This document shows positions 1 through 7,301 of a DNA stretch of 9,029 nt, one piece after another. The position numbers and the translations under genes were made by a program. Source of the stretch: an uncultured Taibaiella sp. Lineage in GTDB: Bacteria; Bacteroidota; Bacteroidia; Chitinophagales; Chitinophagaceae. The stretch is taken from positions 1-9,029 of the forward strand of contig CAMPJV010000089.1 in NCBI GenBank assembly GCA_946886975.1, in the 5' to 3' direction. Position 1 is the first letter of the stretch. Every line of letters begins with the position of its first letter. The notes below the pieces were generated by a model that was not told the origin of the DNA, ran no database searches, and saw only the letters and a program-made list of their open reading frames with translations.

Positions 1-297
1 CGGACATGCAGTAACTATCTTCTTGATCTCATACCCGTTAAGTACCTGGATATTGTTATACGCCATCATCTGGAAGAGGAACTCGTTCCCTGACCTCCTG
101 GCGGGGTCACCTGTGCAGGCCTCTTCCTTTCCGAGGACGGCAAACTTTACGCCCACCTTATTCAGTATCTGGGCAAAAGCTTTTGTGATTCTTTGAGCCC
201 TTTGGTCAAAACTGCCCGCACAGCCTACCCAGAACAGAACTTCAGGTGCCTCTCCATTCGCAGCATATTCCGCCATTGACTTAATCTGTAATTCCAT
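1..297 (-). CDS. (Fe-S)-binding protein, HdrB/CCG-domain type (N-terminal 99 residues, truncated by window edge)
   Basis: This is the N-terminal 99 residues of a cysteine-rich iron-sulfur protein related to heterodisulfide reductase subunit B and the LldE/GlpC-type CCG domain. Cysteines are seen at C26 (in FWVGCAG), C61 (EEACTGDPARR) and C98 (VTACP, the last complete codons in the window). The WVGC and CTGDxxRR signatures with this spacing are typical of the first CCG repeat. Such proteins normally run to about 250-270 residues, so most of the gene lies to the left of the window. The ATG at 295-297 is preceded by an A-rich leader with no Shine-Dalgarno sequence. It begins 3 bases after the stop of the small broken gene upstream, which implies one transcript with the membrane Fe-S protein at 518-1840. 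By family knowledge it would accept electrons from that partner in the cytoplasm; the actual substrate is not evident. Confidence 0.85.
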   Translation of the reverse strand, partial: MELQIKSMAEYAANGEAPEVLFWVGCAGSFDQRAQRITKAFAQILNKVGVKFAVLGKEEACTGDPARRSGNEFLFQMMAYNNIQVLNGYEIKKIVTACP

Positions 298-300
298 TTT

Positions 301-515
301 CTAGTTGATAACTGTTTTATTAGAACTTATGCCGTTTTCAGCAGCCACTGTAATGATGTGCAAACCAGGGGCAAGGCCTGATGCCGGTATATACAGGCTA
401 CTGTCTTCAATCAAAGTTGCTGTAGACTTCGAGAATGTATACCCTGCAATTTGGGCCTTTGCCATTCCACAGCAAAGCAACAGACAAAAGTGATTAGCTT
501 CTTCATATTATTCAT
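301..515 (-). pseudogene. Small secreted protein with type IX sorting-domain-like tail, interrupted by a -1 frameshift
   Basis: An ATG at 513-515 (second ATG at 504-506) opens a signal-peptide-like start, MNNMKKLITF, 2 bp after the stop of the upstream Fe-S gene. That frame soon degenerates and stops at 411. The frame beginning at 480 continues convincingly as LLCCGMAKAQ, then about 50 residues ending in GLAPGLHIITVAAENG and SSNKTVIN before a TAG at 301-303. Restoring one T to the four-T run (AAAA at 486-489 on the plus strand) joins the frames and gives a good Sec signal peptide ending AKA-Q. The tail resembles the final strands of type A type IX secretion sorting domains, but the mature part is only about 50 residues. 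It is either a recent pseudogene, a base-calling error in a homopolymer, or the remnant of a larger surface protein. As read, the only intact piece of the second frame starts at the ATG at 463-465 and lacks a signal peptide. Confidence 0.6.
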
Positions 516-517
516 CG

Positions 518-1840
518 TTAGGATTGAGCATTCATCTCCTCCACCCATTTGTCCCTGTCATCCGGACTGAACTTCCAGGGCGCCATGTTGTTCTCAATAT
601 TGGCGCTCATCAGATTCCATTCCTGGGGAGCGTTACTCTCCTCCATGATGAGGTACCTGCGCAGTTCGTTAATTATAGAAAGCGGCTCTATGCCAACCGG
701 GCACGCTTCCACACAGGCCTGACAGGTAGTACACGCCCTCAACTCCTCCACTGTTATATAGTCGTGGACAAGCGACTTGCCATCGTCCTGGAAACTCTTA
801 TTCTTATTGATGTTCTTACCAACTTCCTCAACACGGTCCCTCGTGTCCATCATGATCTTGCGTGGGCTGAGCTTCTTACCGGTTATGTTGGCCGGGCAAA
901 CAGCGGTACACCTACCGCATTCAGTGCAGGAATATGAATCCAACAGGCTCTTCCATGACAGGTCTGTTACATCCTTTGCGCCGAAACGCTGATGGGCCGG
1001 CTGGTCCGCAGTCGCCGCAGGAGCCAGTTCCGGTTGCATCATGTACAATACTTCATTCTGAATTGCTTTCATGTTCTCCATCTCGCCTTGTGGTTCAAGA
1101 CGGGTGTAGTATGCATTGGGAAACGCCAGGATGATATGAAAGTGCTTGGAATAGGGCAAATAATTAAGGAAAGCAAAAATCCCAAGGATGTGACCCCACC
1201 AGCATATGCGTTCCAGCAGGGACAATGCAGGAGTGCTCATAGTATCGAAAACGCCGGCAAACATGCCGGTAACAAAAAAGGAATAAACGTGTCCGCCGGC
1301 GCGCTCCATAAGCTCCTGGTCGGCAATGTTCATAACCAGCAGCATACTCATAAGCGCCACTTCTATGTACAGGATGGTATTGGCATCTTTGCGCGGCCAA
1401 CCATTCAGCTCTTTCATATTAAGGCGACGGACCTTCAGGATGTTCCTTCGTATGAGAAAGACAATTACAGAAACAAGCACCAGGACGGCAAGTACCTCAA
1501 AAAAGCCAATGACGACCGGATAAAAGTCACCGAGCAAAGGACCGAACATACGATGCTGACCGAATATGCCATCCAGCAGTATCTCCAGAACTTCGATATT
1601 TATCAGTATAAAACCCGCGTATACGAAAAAGTGCAGAATGGCAGGAACAGGACGTTTAAACATCTTCTTCTGACCCAGCGCCAGTAGCAGCACATTCTTC
1701 CACCGCTTTCCTGGATGGTCATTCAGATCCTCATCGCGGCCGAGCATTATATTTCGCCTTATTTCTACGGCTTTCTTAGCAAAGATCCACGCGGCTATTC
1801 CGGCAATCAGGATAAAGAGGATCTGCTGAACGATCTGCAT
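518..1840 (-). CDS. Membrane-bound 4Fe-4S dicluster oxidoreductase (HdrC-like with NarI-like membrane domain)
   Basis: This 440-residue protein pairs an N-terminal membrane domain with a C-terminal ferredoxin-like domain. Hydrophobic segments lie near residues 4-20, 67-90, 106-130, 156-173, 185-203 and 213-230. Histidines in or next to them (H70, H217, H233, H235) are candidate b-haem ligands, as in NarI-like subunits. Two 4Fe-4S motifs follow: C305-x2-C308-x2-C311-x3-C315-P and C370-x2-C373-x2-C376-x3-C380-P, the HdrC/GlpC arrangement. The predicted role is electron transfer between the quinone pool and a cytoplasmic partner, most plausibly the HdrB-like protein at 1-297, which lies downstream in the same orientation. 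The start MQIVQQ is at the first hydrophobic helix and has no strong Shine-Dalgarno site, as is usual in Bacteroidota. The 122-bp gap to the divergent gene must hold its promoter, but I saw no clean minus-strand TAnnTTTG there. The specific substrate is unknown. Confidence 0.88.
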   Translation of the reverse strand: MQIVQQILFILIAGIAAWIFAKKAVEIRRNIMLGRDEDLNDHPGKRWKNVLLLALGQKKMFKRPVPAILHFFVYAGFILINIEVLEILLDGIFGQHRMFGPLLGDFYPVVIGFFEVLAVLVLVSVIVFLIRRNILKVRRLNMKELNGWPRKDANTILYIEVALMSMLLVMNIADQELMERAGGHVYSFFVTGMFAGVFDTMSTPALSLLERICWWGHILGIFAFLNYLPYSKHFHIILAFPNAYYTRLEPQGEMENMKAIQNEVLYMMQPELAPAATADQPAHQRFGAKDVTDLSWKSLLDSYSCTECGRCTAVCPANITGKKLSPRKIMMDTRDRVEEVGKNINKNKSFQDDGKSLVHDYITVEELRACTTCQACVEACPVGIEPLSIINELRRYLIMEESNAPQEWNLMSANIENNMAPWKFSPDDRDKWVEEMNAQS

Positions 1841-1932
1841 GTAGCGAGATTAGATTGAAGGCCGAAAATAATGGCTTTTGAGCTAAAAACATAGTTTAAC
1901 GCTTTGTTGCAGGCTGTCTCAGGGAAATTAAG

Positions 1933-1940
1933 TAGGTTTG
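1933..1940 (+). promoter_or_regulatory. Candidate Bacteroidota -7 promoter element (TAGGTTTG)
   Basis: TAGGTTTG is an exact match to the TAnnTTTG -7 element used by the primary sigma factor of Bacteroidota. It lies 22 bp before the ATG of the secreted protein at 1963, so transcription would start around 1946-1948 with a short A/T-rich leader. The only -33-like partners are TTTG at 1903-1906 (gap 26) and TTG at 1907-1909 (gap 23). Both are somewhat further away than usual, so the upstream half is weak. Confidence 0.45.
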
Positions 1941-1962
1941 ATATCAAATATTTTCCCCTTAG

Positions 1963-2877
1963 ATGTTGAAGAGAAGTTTACTGGCAGTCGCCTGCCTTAT
2001 CCTGAGTTCTTTATCTGTTAATGCTTTGGCACAGAATAATATGTCTACTGAAGCTATGAAGAGGATGAAGCCCGTAGAGGATTCATTGGTCGCTCTGGCG
2101 GACTCTATGCTCACTGCCTTTTTCCCTGATGAGCGTCCCAGGTTTTGTGAGAAGTTCGTGAAGCAGCTTGTGAGGGCATTAAAAGTTGAGAATTCATACT
2201 ACTATCCTTTTGACAAGCTCAAGACCAAGATCAATATCATTAGTCCGGACGACGATGCCTTCAGGGTCTTCAACTGGATAATCGCTCCGTCTGAAAGCCA
2301 GCTCCGTTACTATGGTGCTATCCAGATGCCTTCTGAACAGCTTAAGCTATATGGTCTTGTGGACATTTCAAAAGAAATGAACAAAGGTGCAGAAGACAGT
2401 ATACTTACTGACGGGAGATGGTTCGGTGCCCTCTACTATAAAATACTGGCAAATGAGCGCAAAGGGGAAAAGGTCTACACGCTATTCGGATTAAATGCAA
2501 GCAGCCCTGTAAGCAATAAGAAAGTACTCGACCCGTTGACCTTTACGGAAGACGGAGCTGTCTTCGGGGCCAACATCTTTAACATCTCGACTGCGGCAAA
2601 CTATTCAGGACATAGGCAGAACAGGTTTATTATAGAATACAAGAAAGAAGTGCAGGCTTCGCTAAACTGGGACAACGACATGAAGATGATCTACTTTGAC
2701 AAGCTGATATCGCAGGTGAACGATCCGAACAGGAAGTATACCTATGTGCCTAGCGGTCAGTACGATGGCTTCAGATGGGATAACAGCCAGTGGAACTACA
2801 TAGAAGACCTGATCCCAGTCCAGAACTTCAAAGACGGTGAGGCACCAGCACCTAAGCCGTTAAAAGGCAGGGATTAA
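1963..2877 (+). CDS. Conserved secreted protein of unknown function (Bacteroidota-type)
   Basis: This 304-residue protein starts with a clear Sec signal peptide: KR at 3-4, a hydrophobic core at 6-19 and a probable cleavage after A23 (ALA-Q). C11 lies too close to the N-terminus and in the wrong context for a convincing lipobox. The mature protein is hydrophilic with aromatic-rich blocks: YYYPFDKL (79-86), FNWIIAPSESQLRYYGAIQM (103-122), GRWFGALYYKI (151-161), ASSPVSNKKVLDPLTF (179-194), RFIIEYKKEV (221-230) and VPSGQYDGFRW (262-272). It has no transmembrane helix after the signal and no recognised enzymatic motif. From memory it belongs to a family of uncharacterised proteins found widely in Bacteroidota. 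It is not GldN, whose motifs are absent. It is transcribed divergently from the Fe-S gene and converges on the LLM gene; no rho-independent terminator is visible in the 21-bp gap after it. Confidence 0.85.
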   Translation: MLKRSLLAVACLILSSLSVNALAQNNMSTEAMKRMKPVEDSLVALADSMLTAFFPDERPRFCEKFVKQLVRALKVENSYYYPFDKLKTKINIISPDDDAFRVFNWIIAPSESQLRYYGAIQMPSEQLKLYGLVDISKEMNKGAEDSILTDGRWFGALYYKILANERKGEKVYTLFGLNASSPVSNKKVLDPLTFTEDGAVFGANIFNISTAANYSGHRQNRFIIEYKKEVQASLNWDNDMKMIYFDKLISQVNDPNRKYTYVPSGQYDGFRWDNSQWNYIEDLIPVQNFKDGEAPAPKPLKGRD

Positions 2878-2898
2878 CCCAAATGAGCTTTTGAGGTA

Positions 2899-3936
2899 TT
2901 ATGGATTACTGATCCGCTCCCTCACCGCAGGCATAACTTGAGTTCCAAACAATTCTATGGAGCGCAGCATTTTATTATGGGGTATGTCTCCCATAATGGT
3001 TTGCGCTAAAAATCTTGTATTCTTAAACAATCCGTACTGATAGACCAGTTTGTCGATTACGTCGTCAGGGCTGCCCACCAATAGTGGTCCAGCGGGGGAA
3101 AGGAGCTGATCATAATATGCCCTTGTCAGAGGCGACCATCCGCGCTCCCGTCCTATTCTGTTCATAAGCTTCTGGTAGATGGGCCAGAATTCATCCGCGG
3201 CCTGTTCTGAGCTATCTGAAATATACAGATGCTCATTGATCGCAATCTGTAGCTGATCTGTGTCATGACCTGCTTTTGTTGCAGCGCTTCTGTACAGGTT
3301 CGTAAGGGAGACGAATTGCTCAGGTGAACCGCCAAGGATGGCTATGGTTAGTGGAAGATTCAGGCTGCCAGCCCTAATGACGGATGCGGGCGTTCCACCG
3401 ACAGCGATCCATACGGGCAGTTGCTGTTGATATGGCCGGGGATAAACCCCCAGCGAGTTGATGCCGGACCTATGGGTGCCTTTCCAGGATACCTTCTCCT
3501 GCTTGTTGATGCTAAGCAGCAAATCCAGCTTTTCGATGAATAATTCATCATAGTCCTCAAGCTTATATCCAAACAGCGGAAATGACTCTATAAAAGATCC
3601 TCTGCCGGCCATGATCTCCGCCCGTCCACCGGATATCAGATCAAGCGTTGAGAAGTTCTGGAATACACGAACCGGGTCTGCGCTGCTTAAGACGGTTACT
3701 GCACTTGAGAGCTTTATCCTCTTCGTCACGGCTGCTACCGCAGCAAGTATGACTTCGGGAGCAGACACTACATAGTCAGGGCGGTGATGCTCTCCAAGGG
3801 CAAATACGTCTAACCCGATACTGTCTGCAAGCTTAGCTTCCTCGATTAATTCCCGGACGCGCACTTGAGCGTTTATTGCTCTACCTGAAACGTTATCAGG
3901 CTGTATCTCACCAAAGGTGCTTATACCGAATTCCAT
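2899..3936 (-). CDS. LLM class flavin-dependent oxidoreductase (luciferase-like monooxygenase)
   Basis: This 345-residue protein has the single-domain TIM-barrel pattern of the bacterial luciferase-like superfamily, which uses reduced FMN or F420. Supporting segments are the first strand FGISTFGE (3-10), GLDVFALGEHHRPDY (41-55), the strand IKLSSAVTVLSSADPVRV (74-91), LDLISGGRAEIMAGRGS (98-114), YPRPYQQQLPVWIAVGG (165-181) and LVGSPDDVIDKL (286-297), where the last is the usual late-barrel GSP(D/E)xV helix. The substrate cannot be told from sequence. FMN is more likely than F420 in Bacteroidota, since most lack F420 (inference). The ATG at 3934-3936 fits the barrel start exactly. It lies 116 bp downstream of dnaE2 in the same orientation, so read-through is possible, but the gap is long enough for its own promoter. 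Only a weak -7-like TATCTTCG is seen there. I see no functional link to the mutasome genes. Confidence 0.88.
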   Translation of the reverse strand: MEFGISTFGEIQPDNVSGRAINAQVRVRELIEEAKLADSIGLDVFALGEHHRPDYVVSAPEVILAAVAAVTKRIKLSSAVTVLSSADPVRVFQNFSTLDLISGGRAEIMAGRGSFIESFPLFGYKLEDYDELFIEKLDLLLSINKQEKVSWKGTHRSGINSLGVYPRPYQQQLPVWIAVGGTPASVIRAGSLNLPLTIAILGGSPEQFVSLTNLYRSAATKAGHDTDQLQIAINEHLYISDSSEQAADEFWPIYQKLMNRIGRERGWSPLTRAYYDQLLSPAGPLLVGSPDDVIDKLVYQYGLFKNTRFLAQTIMGDIPHNKMLRSIELFGTQVMPAVRERISNP

Positions 3937-4052
3937 GCATTCAATTATTGACCATAACGAAGATACTTGTATTTAGAATCCCCCCGGGCGAAACCGTGAA
4001 GTGCAGCAACATACCTTAATAAGGAATACCAATTGGCTGCTTATGACGACAA

Positions 4053-7000
4053 CTATCTGAAGTTCCTTCCCGAAGGAAACATTTCCACCTGAACAACTTT
4101 TGGCTTCTTTACCCGTTTATCCTTAGCGGCAAAATCATCACCATCTTTCTCATCCGCTTTCGAGTACTTTAGTTCAAGAGGAGGGTCAGTATTAACCTGG
4201 CTCAAGTCGGACAGAAGACCTGTTAAATTGTAGCATCGCCGGACGACTACATGGATCACTTTCTCTTCTACCTGCAGCTTGCCTTCTACCATTAAAAGCC
4301 TTGACTGAAGTATCTCCTTCCGGTACTTCTCAAACAACTTTTCGAACACTACCAGGTTGGCGCTTCCGGTTTCATCTTCAATGGTGATAAAGCAGATACC
4401 GGCAGCGGTACCCGGTCTTTGTCTAACAAGGACAAGTCCTGCTACCTTTACTAATGTGCCGTCGGGCCAGTCAGACAGCTCCTTTGTGGAAAGTACATTA
4501 CGCTCAAAAAGCTGTCTTCTTACGAAACTCACCGGGTGCGCTTTAAGGGACAGGGAGGTAGCGCCGTAGTCATGAACAACATGCTCAGACAACGTCATGG
4601 AAGGAAGCTGGATTCCATGCTCTGAGAACGGTGCGGAGGATTGTCCTTCATATATGCCTATCGGCCTGTCACTTAGTGCTGAAACTTCCCAGAGCGCCTG
4701 ACGCCTATCCAATCCCATTGATCTGAAAGCATCAGCATCCGCCAGTCTTTCTAAGGCACCGAGGGAAACACCTGCCTCCATTAATGAATGAATACTGGTG
4801 AATGGTTTGTTTCTTCCTGAGACGAGACCTCGCATCTGATCTTCATGGAGTCCTTTCACCTGCCTGAAGCCGAGCCTTAATGCACAAAACTTACCGATCT
4901 TTTCTTCAAGGATATTATCCCATTCAGAGAGATTAACATCTACCTCTCTTACTGTCACCCCATTCTTCTTAGCATCTATGACTATCTGTGCCGGCTGATA
5001 AAAACCCATAGGCATACTGTTCAGCAGGGCGCAGGCAAACACATCAGGATAATAGCATTTGATATAGGAAGAAACATACACCAGTAAGGCAAAGCTCACT
5101 GCATGGCTTTCGGGGAAGCCATAGCTACCAAAGCCTTCCAGTTGGCGGAAGACACGCTTTGCAAATTCTTCAGTGTAACCATTCTTCGCCATACCATCTA
5201 TCAGCTTTCTCTCAAACTGACTCACCAGGCCTTTTGCTTTGAATGTAGCCATGCTCCGGCGCAACTGGTCAGCCTCCGCAGGTGTAAACCCGGCTGCAAC
5301 TATTGCAATCTCCATAGCCTGCTCCTGGAACAGGGGCACACCAAGGGTTCTTCCCAGGATACTCTCCAGTGCCTCCGAAGGATATTCTACTTTTTCCTTT
5401 CCAGTACGGCGCCTAAGGTAAGGGTGCACCATGTCTCCCTGTATTGGTCCGGGTCTTACTATCGCTACTTCGATCACAAGGTCATAAAAGCATTCGGGCT
5501 TCAGCCTGGGCAGCATGGACATTTGCGCTCGGCTCTCTATCTGGAAAACGCCGATAGTATCAGCGGCGCTTACCATTTCATAGACTTTGGGGTCGTCCTC
5601 TTTGGACACTTCAGCCAAAGTAAGCTCACGACCGTAGTGCTTCTTAGCCAGATCAAAACCTTTGCGGATGCAGGTGAGCATACCTAAAGCCAGCACATCA
5701 ACCTTAAGGAACCCAAGAGCTTCTACATCATCCTTATTCCACTCAATGCAAGTGCGGTTTTCCATTCGGGCATTGAGAAGGGGACATAGATCCGATAGTT
5801 TGCCCCGGGTCATAACAAAGCCTCCTGTGTGCTGACCAAGCTGACGGGGGAAGCCTATGTACTGCCTTGTAAGCTCCAGCACCTTTATGAGGTGTGCATC
5901 ATTTGCATCAAAACCTTCCGATGAGGCATGCTTGCCATGAAACCAATCATCATTAAACTCCCATGAGGAGCTGGAAAGACGGTTGATGGCGTCCACGGAA
6001 AGCCCCATTGCTTTTGCTACATCGCGGACTGCGCCTTTGAAATGAACCTGTGTAACAGTTGCCACAATAGCCGCGCGGTCCCTGCCATACTTTTTATAGA
6101 TGTACTGAATTACCTCCTCCCTTCGTTCATGCTCGAAGTCTACATCGATATCCGGCGGCTCATCCCTTGCATCGGACATAAAGCGCGCGAAGAGCAGCCT
6201 GAACTTCGAAGGATCCACAGAGGTGATGCCGAGGCAATAGCACACAACGGAATTGGCCGCTGACCCCCTACCCTGGCACAGGATGCCTTCACCTCTTGCA
6301 AAGCTTACAAGATCATGCACCGTCAAAAAGTAAGCAGCGTAGTTCTTTTGCTCTATGAAGTCCAGCTCATGCTGGATGGTCTGCTTAATTCCTTCGGGAG
6401 TAGACTCTCCAAAGCGCTCCCTGGCGCCCTTCCAGGTCAGGTACACTAACTCCTCCTGTGGGGAACGTCCCTCAGTGGTGATCTCCTCGGGGTAAACATA
6501 CTCAAGGCTACCAAGGGAGAACTGGCATGCTTCAACTATCTCCAGGGTACGCTTAATGGCATCAGGATACTGACTGAAGAGTCGTTGCATCTCTTTAACT
6601 GGCTTGAGCCAGCGCTCGGCATTCTGATGCAGACGAAACCCGGCATTGTAGATCGTACACTTCTCACGTATACACGTTAGGACATCCTGCAGCTCTCTCC
6701 GTTCGGGGATGTGGTAATGCACATCGTTTGTGGCAATAAGCGGAATATCGAACCTTTCGGATAACTGCGCCAGCCTGTAAAGCTTTTTCGCATCATTTGC
6801 CTGGTAAGACCTGGTAGCCCCAAGATACAGATCACTGCCGAAGGCCTGTTTGTACTCTGCAAGAGCAAGCTTGAACTGTGGAGCGATCTCAAACGCTGCA
6901 TTGAGGTCGGCAGAAGGGACAACGATGAACTTTATCCCTTTCGCATGCCTGTACACATCCGCCTTATACAAATGGCAGTCTCCTTTTTCTGCTCTGAGGT

Positions 7001-7286
7001 TGCCTTCCGAAAGCAAGGCGGACAATCCTGCATACGCATCCCTGTCGGTGGGATAAGCGAGAAGACTGGGACCATCGAGCAGGTCGAGACGGCAGGCGGG
7101 GAGGATACGGATGTCTTTCCCTCTCGCTGCAACATAGGCCCTGACTATCCCTGCAAGCGTGTTGCGGTCGGTGATGGCGATAGCTTTATAACCTAAAGCA
7201 AGGGCCTGCTCCACCATCTCCTCCGGGTGAGCGCCTCCTCTCAGGAAGGTGAAGTTGGTCGTGATCTGTAGTTCTGCATAGCTCAT
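4053..7286 (-). CDS. dnaE2: Error-prone DNA polymerase III alpha-like subunit DnaE2
   Basis: This 1077-residue C-family polymerase acts in damage-induced mutagenic translesion synthesis with ImuB. An N-terminal PHP domain spans about 3-210. The palm carries the catalytic triad: D381 and D383 in PPDIDVDF, and D530 in GFLKVDVLALGML. Other family blocks are CQGRGSAANSVVCYCLGI (337-354), GQHTGGFVMTRGKL (484-497), VRPGPIQGDMVHPYLRRR (610-627) and FGSYGFPESHAVSFALL (719-735). A helix-hairpin-helix region lies near 806-826 and an OB-fold near 945-1022. The length and the imuB neighbour fit DnaE2 rather than replicative DnaE. In the PHP domain the HxH metal motif reads Q7-I-T9 and the ITDH motif reads ITDR, so nuclease activity is unlikely. 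A charged tail ends in QVEMF (1066-1070), a possible clamp-binding peptide. The ATG lies 15 bp after the imuB stop, with AGGTG at 7288-7292 only one base before the start codon. The two are almost certainly co-transcribed, and SOS control is likely by analogy, although I saw no LexA box. Confidence 0.95.
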   Translation of the reverse strand: MSYAELQITTNFTFLRGGAHPEEMVEQALALGYKAIAITDRNTLAGIVRAYVAARGKDIRILPACRLDLLDGPSLLAYPTDRDAYAGLSALLSEGNLRAEKGDCHLYKADVYRHAKGIKFIVVPSADLNAAFEIAPQFKLALAEYKQAFGSDLYLGATRSYQANDAKKLYRLAQLSERFDIPLIATNDVHYHIPERRELQDVLTCIREKCTIYNAGFRLHQNAERWLKPVKEMQRLFSQYPDAIKRTLEIVEACQFSLGSLEYVYPEEITTEGRSPQEELVYLTWKGARERFGESTPEGIKQTIQHELDFIEQKNYAAYFLTVHDLVSFARGEGILCQGRGSAANSVVCYCLGITSVDPSKFRLLFARFMSDARDEPPDIDVDFEHERREEVIQYIYKKYGRDRAAIVATVTQVHFKGAVRDVAKAMGLSVDAINRLSSSSWEFNDDWFHGKHASSEGFDANDAHLIKVLELTRQYIGFPRQLGQHTGGFVMTRGKLSDLCPLLNARMENRTCIEWNKDDVEALGFLKVDVLALGMLTCIRKGFDLAKKHYGRELTLAEVSKEDDPKVYEMVSAADTIGVFQIESRAQMSMLPRLKPECFYDLVIEVAIVRPGPIQGDMVHPYLRRRTGKEKVEYPSEALESILGRTLGVPLFQEQAMEIAIVAAGFTPAEADQLRRSMATFKAKGLVSQFERKLIDGMAKNGYTEEFAKRVFRQLEGFGSYGFPESHAVSFALLVYVSSYIKCYYPDVFACALLNSMPMGFYQPAQIVIDAKKNGVTVREVDVNLSEWDNILEEKIGKFCALRLGFRQVKGLHEDQMRGLVSGRNKPFTSIHSLMEAGVSLGALERLADADAFRSMGLDRRQALWEVSALSDRPIGIYEGQSSAPFSEHGIQLPSMTLSEHVVHDYGATSLSLKAHPVSFVRRQLFERNVLSTKELSDWPDGTLVKVAGLVLVRQRPGTAAGICFITIEDETGSANLVVFEKLFEKYRKEILQSRLLMVEGKLQVEEKVIHVVVRRCYNLTGLLSDLSQVNTDPPLELKYSKADEKDGDDFAAKDKRVKKPKVVQVEMFPSGRNFR

Positions 7287-7301
7287 ACACCTATTCTTTC
7301 A

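Noticed and set aside
992..1687. 231-codon open frame on the plus strand inside the Fe-S membrane protein gene
   Set aside because: It lies wholly antisense to a gene with strong 4Fe-4S motifs, and its translation has no coherent domain or signal.
1863..1880. Weak hairpin AAGGCC...GGCTTT in the divergent intergenic region
   Set aside because: It needs a G-U pair and a 9-base loop, and no gene ends there to be terminated.
3979..3989. CCCCCGGG-rich patch upstream of the LLM gene
   Set aside because: A 6-bp CCCGGG palindrome in a G/C run is too short to support a stem-loop or a binding site.
4011..4030. Small dyad CCTTA-A-TAAGG with outer AT pairs, plus ATACC direct repeats, between dnaE2 and the LLM gene
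   Set aside because: The arms are only 5 bp with a one-base centre, and no T-run follows on either strand. It is neither a convincing terminator nor a recognised operator.
5103..5687. 194-codon plus-strand open frame inside dnaE2
   Set aside because: It is antisense to a well-conserved polymerase region and its translation shows no recognisable protein features.
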